Shown in pieces: positions 37,120 to 44,989 of a stretch of DNA of 64,000 nucleotides. This DNA is from CAZGSN01 sp964371655 (GTDB lineage: Bacteria; Desulfobacterota; Binatia; HRBIN30): the NCBI GenBank assembly GCA_964371655.1, contig CAYJOD010000014.1:1-64000 (forward strand), written 5' to 3'. A program made the position numbers and the translations under genes. Position 1 is the stretch's first letter; every line of letters begins with the position of its first letter. The notes beneath the pieces were generated by a model. It made no database searches. It was not told the origin of the DNA and saw only the letters and a program-made list of their open reading frames with translations.

Positions 37120-38700
37120 TTAGGACTTTCCTCTCGGTGCCCTCGGTGTCCTCTGTGGTTTCTTTCCTCCTCGCGTCGCTTTGGAGTCACGACGTGCTCT
37201 GGGCTTGGGTTGTCGCTTGCGAGATTCTTTTTTCGTAGGGCGAGCTTTATCGCCTCGGCCGGCGACGGGCTCAGGAGCTTTGGCCTTGCCTGCCTCCGCG
37301 GTCGAGTCGTCGCGGCCGGCCTTCTTCTTGAACTTGAGGCGCAGCGGCGTACCGCTGAGCTCGAAGGCATCGCGGAAACAGTTCGTCAGGTAGCGCTCGT
37401 AGACCGGCTGCACCAAGTCGGGGCGGTTGCAGTAGATCGTCAAGTACACGGGTGCGCGTCCGCTCTGGGCCACGTAAAGCAGGCGCGGCCGTCGGCCATG
37501 CACGCTTGGCGGTGCTTGCCGGCGCGTGGCGGACTCGAGCACGCGATTGAGCTCGGGAGTACGCAGCTCCTTGCGGTGTGTGGCAACGATCGCCTCGATT
37601 GCCGGAAACAGCTTCTCAACGAAGCGTCCGGTGCGCGCCGATACGAACGCGATCGGCACCTGCCCCAGGGTCGGATAGTGTTCCGCGATCGCCAGGGCGA
37701 ACTTCTTGCGGTCGCGGCGCTCCTCGTCGACCGCATCCCACTTGTTGACGACGATCAGCAAGGCGCGGCCACGCTCCCAGGCATAGCCGGCAATGCGCGC
37801 ATCCTGGTCCGACATCTCTTGCTCTTGCGTCGCGTCGAGGACGAGCAGCGCGACCTCGGCGCGCTCGATGGCGCGCAACGCGCGTACGACGCTGCTGCGT
37901 TCGAGCTGCTCCTGCACCTGCGGCCGGCGGCGGATGCCGGCGGTGTCGACAAGCACGTAGTCATGGTCGCCGTGGTGGAACCTGGTATCGATAGGATCGC
38001 GCGTCGTACCCGGGATTGAATCGACGATCGAGCGCTCGTAGCCGACGATACAATTGAGAAGGGACGACTTGCCGGCGTTGGGGCGACCGACGATGGCCAA
38101 CGTAATCTCTTCGCTCGGCGCCGGCTCGCCGGCCGGCGCTTCCAGCGGCAACAACGTGAACAGTCGATCCATGAGGTCCGCGACACCGCGCCCATGCGCC
38201 GCCGAGATCGGGAAGACCTCCTCCAATCCCAAGGCAAAGAACTCGCCGGCGTCATCGTCGCGCAGCGGGCTGTCGAGCTTGTTGACGGCGAACAACACCG
38301 GCTTTCCCAGACGCCGCAGTCGGGTGACGAAGTCGCGATCGAGTGGATTCAACCCCTCCTTACCGTCGAGGACGACGATGACGGCGTCAGCCTCCGCCGC
38401 CGCGAGATCCGCCTGGGCGCGCACCGAGTCATTCAAATGCGATTCGGAGCCTTCCTCGAAGCCACCGGTATCGATCAGCAGAAACGGATGCTCATCCCAC
38501 GTCGCTTTGGCGACGTTGCGGTCGCGCGTGACTCCCGGCTGATCATTGACGATCGCGCGCTGCGCGTGCAGGAGCCGATTGAACAACGTCGATTTGCCCG
38601 AGTTGGGGCGCCCGACCAGCGCCACCACCGGCAGCCGAGGCGGGAGCGTAAGCTCTGCGGTCGGCTGCGCGTCTTGATCCGTATCCATCGTCCCCTCCAC
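37120..38700 (-). CDS. der: ribosome-assembly GTPase Der (EngA) with long basic tail
   Basis: This 526-residue protein has two tandem Era-like GTPase domains. The first P-loop GRPNSGKST is near residues 31-39, and the second, GRPNAGKSS, near 205-213; DxxG and NKWD motifs are present in both. A KH-like domain ends near 455. The family normally stops there. Here an extra 60-70 residues of Lys/Arg/Ala/Pro-rich sequence follow (RKRQPKPRARRDSKATRGGKK), and the last codons (PQRTPRAPRGKS) lie in tandem-repeat DNA. Der acts in 50S assembly. ATG at 38700 or 38688 are both possible. Confidence 0.93.
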   Translation of the reverse strand: MEGTMDTDQDAQPTAELTLPPRLPVVALVGRPNSGKSTLFNRLLHAQRAIVNDQPGVTRDRNVAKATWDEHPFLLIDTGGFEEGSESHLNDSVRAQADLAAAEADAVIVVLDGKEGLNPLDRDFVTRLRRLGKPVLFAVNKLDSPLRDDDAGEFFALGLEEVFPISAAHGRGVADLMDRLFTLLPLEAPAGEPAPSEEITLAIVGRPNAGKSSLLNCIVGYERSIVDSIPGTTRDPIDTRFHHGDHDYVLVDTAGIRRRPQVQEQLERSSVVRALRAIERAEVALLVLDATQEQEMSDQDARIAGYAWERGRALLIVVNKWDAVDEERRDRKKFALAIAEHYPTLGQVPIAFVSARTGRFVEKLFPAIEAIVATHRKELRTPELNRVLESATRRQAPPSVHGRRPRLLYVAQSGRAPVYLTIYCNRPDLVQPVYERYLTNCFRDAFELSGTPLRLKFKKKAGRDDSTAEAGKAKAPEPVAGRGDKARPTKKESRKRQPKPRARRDSKATRGGKKPQRTPRAPRGKS

Positions 38701-39074
38701 ATAGCAGGGCGATCATCCGCCGCACCATGTCGGATGAAGTGCACCGGCATAGGCATAGGCAGAGGCGCAGGAGGTTGTCTCACAACCCACCGGGGGCGCC
38801 GCCCCGCGCCCCCCCGGGGTGGGGGGGGGCGCGGGGGTTTGTTTGGGNNNNNNNNNNTGGTGGTCTCACAACCCACGGGGGGGGCTGCCGGGGGCCCCTA
38901 CGGTATGCGGGGCTCCTCGGTTTTCTTGTTGGGGGGGGCGGGGGCGCGCCCTCTTCGTTGGTTTTTGAAACAACCTCTCAGGTCTGCATCCCAACCTCAG
39001 CCTCAGCCTATGCCTATGCCTCCACCGCTCGAATTGCGGCTCTGGGAAGCGTTGGCTATAGCTCGCGGCCGTTT
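38701..39074. repeat. repeat-rich gap region with CATAGGC inverted arms
   Basis: CATAGGCATAGGCAGAGGC (38749-38767) pairs with GCCTCAGCCTATGCCTATGCC (about 39000-39020). Between them are the R1 termini GAGGTTGTCTCACAACCC (about 38772) and GAAACAACCTCTCAG (about 38968-38982), a G/C homopolymer-rich core and ten Ns at 38848-38857. The poly-G/C part is probably assembly noise. No gene is supported. Confidence 0.65.
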
Positions 39075-39722
39075 ATGGAAGGCCGTCACCTACTAACGTT
39101 GATCGAGAGCGGCGGAGCGGCGATGTGGCCGTTATTGCTGTGCTCGATCGTCAGTCTCGCGGTTATCATCGAGCGCACTTGGACGATCCTACGCGCGGCG
39201 CGCGCGGCGGCGCACCTGAACCATCTGGTTCTCGAAGCCCTCGACAGCGGTAACTTCGCCGATGCTTCGGCGCTGAGCCGCCGCGATCTCTCCCCTCTCG
39301 GGCATATCTTCAAAGCGATTCTCGCCGCCGCGCATGAGAGCGAGGAAGTACGCGACCGTGTCGCGGCTCGCCACCAGGCGGAGGGCATGCGTTCGCTCAA
39401 GCGCTTCGTGTGGTTGCTTGGAACCATCGGCAGCCTGGCGCCGTTCATCGGCTTGTTCGGCACCGTCGTCGGTATCATGCGCGCCTTCGAGAGCATGGCG
39501 GCAACGGGCTCGGGTGGATTCGCCGTCGTCGCCGCCGGTATCTCCGAAGCCTTGATCGCCACCGCCGCCGGTCTGTTCGTCGGTGTGGTATCGATCTTCG
39601 CGTACAACGCCCTCACCGTCCGCATCAACAATCTCGGCGCGCAATGGCGCGAGTGGTCGGACGATGTCGTCGCCGCCCTCAAGCCGCGGCCGCGCGAAGG
39701 CAGCGTGGCACGTGTCGCTTAG
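39075..39722 (+). CDS. MotA/TolQ/ExbB-family proton channel protein
   Basis: This 215-residue inner-membrane protein has three predicted helices: near 16-33 (AAMWPLLLCSIVSLAVII), and a conserved pair near 118-140 (LLGTIGSLAPFIGLFGTVVGI) and 155-178 (ISEALIATAAGLFVGVVSIF). It forms the stator channel with the TolR/ExbD partner encoded immediately downstream (overlap 11 bp) and uses the proton gradient to energise the outer membrane. Whether it belongs to a Tol-Pal or TonB system is not decidable, as neither tolA, pal nor tonB is nearby. Confidence 0.9.
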   Translation: MEGRHLLTLIESGGAAMWPLLLCSIVSLAVIIERTWTILRAARAAAHLNHLVLEALDSGNFADASALSRRDLSPLGHIFKAILAAAHESEEVRDRVAARHQAEGMRSLKRFVWLLGTIGSLAPFIGLFGTVVGIMRAFESMAATGSGGFAVVAAGISEALIATAAGLFVGVVSIFAYNALTVRINNLGAQWREWSDDVVAALKPRPREGSVARVA

Positions 39723-40140
39723 TCGCGCTCGCGCCGACGCCGACGAGGACATCGTCGCCGAGATCAACGTCACTCCGCTTACGGACATCTTCCTCGTGTT
39801 GCTGATCATCTTCATGGTCACCAGCACGGCGCTGACGCAGCAAGGCACCAAGGTCAACCTGCCGCGGGCCGGTGCCGGCGGCGGCGAAGCGTCGGGCGTC
39901 ATCGTCACCGCCACCGCCGATCAACGCATCGAGGTCAACGGCGTCACCGTCGCACTCGACGCCCTCGAAACCAGCCTGCGCCAAGCGTTGGAGAAGAGCA
40001 GCGATCACAGCGTCATTCTGCAAGGCGACAAGTCGGTAGTCCTCGAGCAGGCCGTGCGCATCATGACGGCGGCCAAAGAGGCCGGCGCCGAAAAGATCTC
40101 GATCGCCACCGCGCCCCTGGAAGCGGCGAAGTCGCGCTAG
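39712..40140 (+). CDS. ExbD/TolR-family protein
   Basis: This 142-residue protein has a short cytoplasmic N-terminus, one membrane helix with the conserved proton-path aspartate (EINVTPLTDIFLVLLIIFMV, about residues 18-37) and a periplasmic domain (about 60-142). GTG at 39712 is chosen for its GAAGG upstream and its overlap with the end of the TolQ-like gene. It pairs with the upstream channel protein. Confidence 0.9.
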   Translation: MSLSRARADADEDIVAEINVTPLTDIFLVLLIIFMVTSTALTQQGTKVNLPRAGAGGGEASGVIVTATADQRIEVNGVTVALDALETSLRQALEKSSDHSVILQGDKSVVLEQAVRIMTAAKEAGAEKISIATAPLEAAKSR

Positions 40141-40330
40141 CCCGCATTTCTCACCAAGACTTCACCGCAGAGACGCAGAGGCGCGGAGAAGAAGATGTTC
40201 TGAGAACAATCTTACATCCGCCGAAACAGCAGAGTGTACGAAATTGATCCGGCTAAAATCATGATTTCTTCCAACCATCCAAGGCGTTCTCTGCGTCTCG
40301 GCGTCTCTGCGGTGAGAACTCCGGGCTAGC
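40137..40330. repeat. inverted tandem-repeat pair (GCAGAGAC / GTCTCTGC)
   Basis: GCTAGCCCG...TTCTCACC...GCAGAGACGCAGAGGCG (40137-40195) is complementary over most of its length to 40286-40330. The arms enclose about 90 bp without coding signal. A GAAGTCTGCGGCCC 14-mer repeat (2 x 7) follows to about 40385. Confidence 0.75.
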
Positions 40331-40408
40331 GTCGGCCATCAGGCCTTGAAGCCCGCAGCCTGAAGTCTGCGGCCCGAAGTCTGTGTTCTGCCCCCAGTGC
40401 TCTGCTAA

Positions 40409-41941
40409 ATGCACCCCATGACCGAGACCACAACCGCCGCGAACGAGAGTCGCGCCGCACACGAGCTGCGTGAAGTTTTCGAATCGGGTCGCCCGATCAC
40501 CTACATCCAATCATCGGAGGAGCTGCGCATCGACAAGCTCCTGCACGCGGTGTCGAATCGCCTCTTCAAGCCACCGGCGCCGGTGTGGACCTGGTCGATC
40601 ACCGAAGGCATGCGCGCCGAAGATGGCAGCAGCAGAGCGGATTCCGTTTCTCCACGCGCGGCATTGGACTTCATCGCCACGCATGCCGGCCCCGGCATCT
40701 TCGTACTCAAGGACTTCCACGAGCCGTTGCGCGATTCGGCGGAGATTCGCCGGCGCGTGCGCGACCTCTACGAGGCCTGCTTCGACCGCGGCAAGTTCGT
40801 GGTCATCTCGTCGCCGGTCCAGTTCATCCCCAGTGAGCTCGAACGCAGCCTGGTCTTCGTCAATCTCGGCATGCCCGATCTCGTCGAGATCGGACAATTT
40901 ATCGAGGCCGAGATCAAGCAACTCGTCGACGCCGGACATCAGGTCGAGGTTCCGGAGGCGACGCGACACCAGTTCTCGCGTGCCCTGCAGGGCCTCACCC
41001 TCGACGAGGCGCGCCACGCCCTACGCCGCGCCGCCGCCGGTGACCGCCGTCTCGGCCCCGAGTCGCTGCCGATCCTGCTGGAAGAAAAGCGACTGCTGGT
41101 GAATCGCACCGGGCTGGTGCAGTTCGTGTCCGACGGCACCAACATCGGCCATATTGGCGGCCTGGAGATCTTGAAGAAATGGCTGCACGAACGCCGCAAG
41201 CTTTTCCAGATGCGCGACGAGATCAATCAGGACATCGTGCCCAAGGGCGTCCTGATCATGGGCATCTCCGGATGCGGGAAGAGCCTGTCGGTCAAGTCGA
41301 TCGCCGCGTGCTTCGAGCTGCCGCTGTATCGCATCGACATGACGGAGATCTTCTCGGGCCGCCATGGTACGCCCGAAGTCACGTTCGCGAAGGCTTGTCA
41401 CCTGCTCGAAGAGATCGCGCCGGCGGTGGTCTGGTTCGATGAGATCGAGATGGCCATCACCTCCGCGGAAAACTCCGGTGAGCAGGGGCGCCTGTTCGCG
41501 TTCTTCCTCACCTGGATGCAAGAGAAGACGCGCGGCCTGTTCGTCGCCGCGACCGCCAACCGCATCGATCTGCTGCCCGCCGAGATGATCCGCAAAGGCC
41601 GCTTCGACGAGGTTTTCTTCGTCGATATCCCGCTCGACGAGGAGCGCGTCGACATCTTCCGAATCCATCTGCGGCGCCGCGGCGTCGACCCGCAGAGCTT
41701 CGACCTCGACCGCCTGAAGCGCTTCACCAAAGGGTGGACCGGCGCCGAGGTCGAGCAGTGCGTCGTCTCCGCGTTCACCGCCGCCCAGCTCGAAGGCCGG
41801 ACGATCCACGACGAGGATCTGTTGAATGCGTCGGCGACCATCGTACCGCTGTCGAGGACGATGAAGGAGCAGGTCGACCACATCCGCGAGTGGGCCTTCG
41901 AGCGCGCCGTGCGTGCCTCGCCCAGGGAGTTCGGGCGCTAG
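40409..41941 (+). CDS. Ycf46-like AAA+ ATPase
   Basis: This 510-residue protein has a helical N-terminal region (about 1-240, with the ycf46-type VFVLKDFHEPL segment) and one AAA+ module (about 245-495). The module has Walker A GISGCGKS (285-292), Walker B AVVWFDEIE and the arginine-finger region RKGRFDE. The family is known from plastid ycf46 and cyanobacterial slr0374. It is linked to carbon-stress responses in cyanobacteria, but its substrate is unknown. A second ATG is 9 bp later. The downstream XRE gene is separated by a heptamer hairpin. Confidence 0.88.
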   Translation: MHPMTETTTAANESRAAHELREVFESGRPITYIQSSEELRIDKLLHAVSNRLFKPPAPVWTWSITEGMRAEDGSSRADSVSPRAALDFIATHAGPGIFVLKDFHEPLRDSAEIRRRVRDLYEACFDRGKFVVISSPVQFIPSELERSLVFVNLGMPDLVEIGQFIEAEIKQLVDAGHQVEVPEATRHQFSRALQGLTLDEARHALRRAAAGDRRLGPESLPILLEEKRLLVNRTGLVQFVSDGTNIGHIGGLEILKKWLHERRKLFQMRDEINQDIVPKGVLIMGISGCGKSLSVKSIAACFELPLYRIDMTEIFSGRHGTPEVTFAKACHLLEEIAPAVVWFDEIEMAITSAENSGEQGRLFAFFLTWMQEKTRGLFVAATANRIDLLPAEMIRKGRFDEVFFVDIPLDEERVDIFRIHLRRRGVDPQSFDLDRLKRFTKGWTGAEVEQCVVSAFTAAQLEGRTIHDEDLLNASATIVPLSRTMKEQVDHIREWAFERAVRASPREFGR

Positions 41942-41952
41942 CGCGCCCGTGC

Positions 41953-42046
41953 TCGTATCTCGTATCTCGTGAAGCGTATCTCGTTCGGAGCCACCTTTTC
42001 TGTTTTCCGCTTTTGACGAGATACGAGATACGAGATACGAGATACG
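41953..42046. repeat. inverted heptamer pair (GTATCTC / GAGATAC)
   Basis: Four GTATCTC-type units at 41953-41984 pair with four GAGATAC units at 42015-42046 around a 30-bp AT-richer loop. The arms are near-perfectly complementary, so a long hairpin forms immediately before the XRE regulator start at 42051. Confidence 0.9.
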
Positions 42047-42050
42047 CGCT

Positions 42051-42413
42051 ATGGCGAAACCGAAACCCACCCCTGCCGCATTCAGTATTGGCGACTACAT
42101 CCGCCGCCAGCGCCAAGCTGCACGCGTATCGATCCGCAAGATGGCGGAGCAGAGTGGCATCTCCGCCGCGGTTCTCGAAGAAATCGAGAACGGTCTGCGC
42201 AATCCGAGTCGTGCCATCATTCAGTCGATCGCTGGCGCTCTACGCATCTCCGCCGAGACGCTGCAGCTGCAGGCGGGTGTCCTCGACCCCAAGGATCTCG
42301 ACGACATCGACACCATCCGCGAGATCCATCGTGACCCGTTTCTCACCGAGCGCCAACGCAAGGTGTTGATCGACGTCTACGAGGCGTTTCGGACCGCCAA
42401 TCGGTCGGCGTAA
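42051..42413 (+). CDS. XRE-family helix-turn-helix regulator
   Basis: This 120-residue DNA-binding protein has a canonical HTH_3 domain (about 14-70: IGDYIRRQRQAARVSIRKMA, then SGISAAVLEEIENGLRNPS). A short C-terminal helical part (PFLTERQRKVLIDVYEAF) resembles several actinobacterial and deltaproteobacterial XRE proteins. It sits 125 bp upstream of an HExxH metalloprotease gene on the same strand, a layout reminiscent of ImmR/ImmA pairs. The start follows the heptamer hairpin directly, so that hairpin could affect translation. Confidence 0.88.
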   Translation: MAKPKPTPAAFSIGDYIRRQRQAARVSIRKMAEQSGISAAVLEEIENGLRNPSRAIIQSIAGALRISAETLQLQAGVLDPKDLDDIDTIREIHRDPFLTERQRKVLIDVYEAFRTANRSA

Positions 42414-42454
42414 TCGCGGAGCTCGGTTCGGGGATTGAGGATCACCACGACCTA

Positions 42455-42535
42455 GTTCCAATCTCCAAGCTCAGATCTCAAATTTCAAATTTCAGATCCA
42501 GAATTCCAATTTTGAAATCCGTGATTCGAACTTGA
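42455..42535. repeat. AAATTTC heptamer tract
   Basis: CTCAAATTTCAAATTTCAG and TCCAATTTTGAAATCC form a low-complexity, partly palindromic tract between the regulator and the metalloprotease. Its AT content is higher than that of the flanks. Confidence 0.6.
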
Positions 42536-42538
42536 TGC

Positions 42539-43078
42539 ATGCCCAACTTCCGCCATCGACTGACGCGCCCGCAGCAGCGCGTGTATGATCGCAGCAACGC
42601 CACCTCCTCGGTCCCCCTACGCGCAACCGCGCGCCTCGTGCGCGCCGTGCACACCCTGCCGGAAACACTCAAGGGCGCCGATGCCAAGCGCGTCGAGCTC
42701 GTCGCCCAAGCCATCGCGGATGAGATCTGTGCGGCGCTAGCGGTGGCGCGGGTGCACATTCACGTCAGCGGCACCCGCCCCTCCAACAGTGGCGGCGAGC
42801 TGCACGGCCTCTACACACAGGCGGCGGGACAAGTCGCCACCATCAAGGTCTGGATGATCACGGCAAAGCGCGGGCAGGTGGTCGCCTTCAAGACGTTCCT
42901 GCGCACGCTCCTCCACGAGGTTTGCCATCACCTCGACTACGCGTTGCTCAAGCTCGGCGACTCCTACCACACCGATGGCTTCTACAAGCGCGAGTCGAGC
43001 TTGTTCTATCAGATCGGCGGCGCCACGGCGGGCACCAGAACGCAGACCGCCAACGACAAGACCCGGAGCACCGACTAG
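42539..43078 (+). CDS. HExxH zinc metalloprotease-like protein
   Basis: This 179-residue protein contains HEVCHHLDY (126-134), a zincin active site with both histidines and the glutamate, preceded by a helix (AFKTFLRTLL). Downstream, YHTDGFYKRES may supply the third ligand. It resembles SprT-like or ImmA-like proteins in size, but the rest of the sequence matches no family I can name. Together with the XRE gene upstream it may act as a protease that removes or activates a regulator. That is inference. Confidence 0.7.
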   Translation: MPNFRHRLTRPQQRVYDRSNATSSVPLRATARLVRAVHTLPETLKGADAKRVELVAQAIADEICAALAVARVHIHVSGTRPSNSGGELHGLYTQAAGQVATIKVWMITAKRGQVVAFKTFLRTLLHEVCHHLDYALLKLGDSYHTDGFYKRESSLFYQIGGATAGTRTQTANDKTRSTD

Positions 43079-43211
43079 CAAATCGGTGTTCCGGGCCTTG
43101 TGTGTGGTCAGATGCTGTGAAGAAACTGCTGGGCTGGTGGCGCAGGCGTGCCTGCCTGCGCAGCCGGGCAGGCACGGAGGCCTGCCCCACCACGGGCTGG
43201 TTCCGTTGTCC

Positions 43212-44405
43212 CTAGCTGACGACCTCGAACAAGCCGGCCGCGCCCATGCCGCCGCCGATGCACATGCTGACGATGCCCCAGCGCTTCTTCTGGCGGTTGA
43301 GCTCGAGCAGCAGGGTGCCGGTCATGCGTGAGCCGGTCATCCCGTAGGGGTGGCCGATCGAGATCGCGCCGCCGTTTGGATTGAGCCGCGCCGGATCGAT
43401 GCCGAGACGATCGCGGCAGTACACCGCTTGCGACGCGAACGCCTCGTTGATCTCGACGATATCGATGTCGTCGATCTTGAGCCCGTGCTGCTTGAGCAGC
43501 TTCGGAATCGCGAACACCGGACCGATACCCATCTCGTCTGGTTCACAACCGGCGAACACACAACCACGGAAGAAGCCGAGCGGCTTGATCTTGAGCTCCT
43601 GGGCTCGCTTCGCCGACATCAGAACGCAGGCCGAGGCGCCGTCCGAGAACTGCGACGAGTTGCCCGCCGTCACCGTACCGCCGTCCGGATTGAACGCCGG
43701 CGGCAGCTTGGCCAAGCCGGCGGCGCTGGTGTCGGGGCGATTGCACTCGTCACGATCAACCGTGGCCTGCTTCTCCGACGTCGCACCGGTGGCCTTGTCG
43801 GTCACCTGCATGGTGACGGTCATCGGCGCAATCTCATCGGCGAACTTTCCCGACTGTTGAGCGGCCGCGGTGCGCTGCTGCGAGGCCAGCGCCAGCTCGT
43901 CCTGCTTCTCGCGTGTGACGTTGTAGCGCTTGGCCACGATCTCAGCGGTCATGCCCATCGGCATGTAGATGTCTTTCTTGTGATCCATCAGCCACGGATT
44001 GAACAGGTTCTTCTTGTTGAAGTCGCTCTGCATCATGGTGATCGACTCCAGGCCGCCGCCGATGGTGACGTTGGCGCAACCCGTCAGGATCTCCTGCGCC
44101 GCGATCGCCACCGCGTTGAGACCCGAGGAGCAGAAGCGGCTCACGGTGGTGCCGGGAACGGTCACTGGCAGCCCGGCCATGACCGCGACATTACGACCGA
44201 CGTTGAAGCCCTGCGGGCCCTCAGGGAAGCCGGTGCCCATGACGACATCTTCAACCTCGGCCGGATCCAGCTGCGGCACCTTCTTGAGCGCTTCTTTGAC
44301 GCAGTGCACCGCCATGTCGTCCGGACGCGTCAGGTTGAACGAGCCGCGGAAGGACTTGGCTAATCCCGTGCGTGCTGTTGCTACGATCACCACTTCTTGT
44401 GTCAT
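43212..44405 (-). CDS. acetyl-CoA acetyltransferase (thiolase II)
   Basis: This 397-residue thiolase has nucleophile Cys92 in SRFCSSGLNAV, the SIGHPYGMTGSR histidine motif (near 347) and the second catalytic cysteine in SMCIGGGMGA (near 382). It condenses or cleaves acetoacetyl-CoA, or longer 3-ketoacyl-CoA in beta-oxidation. No hydratase or dehydrogenase is adjacent, so the pathway cannot be fixed; the nearby acyl-CoA genes suggest lipid or aromatic catabolism. Confidence 0.94.
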   Translation of the reverse strand: MTQEVVIVATARTGLAKSFRGSFNLTRPDDMAVHCVKEALKKVPQLDPAEVEDVVMGTGFPEGPQGFNVGRNVAVMAGLPVTVPGTTVSRFCSSGLNAVAIAAQEILTGCANVTIGGGLESITMMQSDFNKKNLFNPWLMDHKKDIYMPMGMTAEIVAKRYNVTREKQDELALASQQRTAAAQQSGKFADEIAPMTVTMQVTDKATGATSEKQATVDRDECNRPDTSAAGLAKLPPAFNPDGGTVTAGNSSQFSDGASACVLMSAKRAQELKIKPLGFFRGCVFAGCEPDEMGIGPVFAIPKLLKQHGLKIDDIDIVEINEAFASQAVYCRDRLGIDPARLNPNGGAISIGHPYGMTGSRMTGTLLLELNRQKKRWGIVSMCIGGGMGAAGLFEVVS

Positions 44406-44560
44406 TCTCGATCTCCTTCAAACCAGTGAGTTAGAAGCACGACGACAGCCGCGCTTCGAAGACCGCACTCTTCCAGGTGTGAGACCTTGTTGCAAGGTGG
44501 TCGGCGCCCGGGTGAAAGCCAACTCCCCTCCCCCGTGCCTTTTCGGGAACGGGCGAGAGT

Positions 44561-44913
44561 TAGGGTCACATCGTTACACACAACTCGGCATGCACGCGTA
44601 TCTGGATTCTGGACCCCGAAGGGGTCGGAGGAATTAGCCGGTGGTTGAGCGAAGCGATACCACCGGATCATACGTGGCCCCCGTATTTCGCACCCCGGTA
44701 GGGGTGCAAGCACATCGTGCTCAGCGGGGCGAGAAGGCTTGCGACAGCTGGCACCCCTACCGGGGTGCACGATATCCGGCCCCGAAGCCGGTGGTATCGG
44801 CCGGTGGCCTCAACCACCGGCTAATCGCTGTCATCCCTCCGGGATGCTCCGGGACGCGCGGCAAGGCCGGGCTGCGAGTTGTGTGTGTTGTGTGTAATGA
44901 TGTGGGTTAGGGT
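44561..44913. repeat. nested inverted-repeat region (multi-hairpin)
   Basis: Outer arms 44561-44588 (CACATCGTTACACACAACTCG) and 44875-44913 are complementary. Inner arms 44629-44668 (GAATTAGCCGGTGGTTGAGC) and 44787-44840 are complementary. In the centre, GCACCCCGGTAGGGGTGC and GCACCCCTACCGGGGTGC pair. No coding signal is seen. From memory, similar GGTGGTATCG / CACCCCGGTAGGGGTG repeats occur in Planctomycetes, but I cannot check this here. Confidence 0.7.
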
Positions 44914-44989
44914 GCCGGCCGATTGCGACGACGAACTTGCCGTTGGTCACACTAGCAGCAGGCTCGCAGTTCGCTTAGAGGAAGATCTG

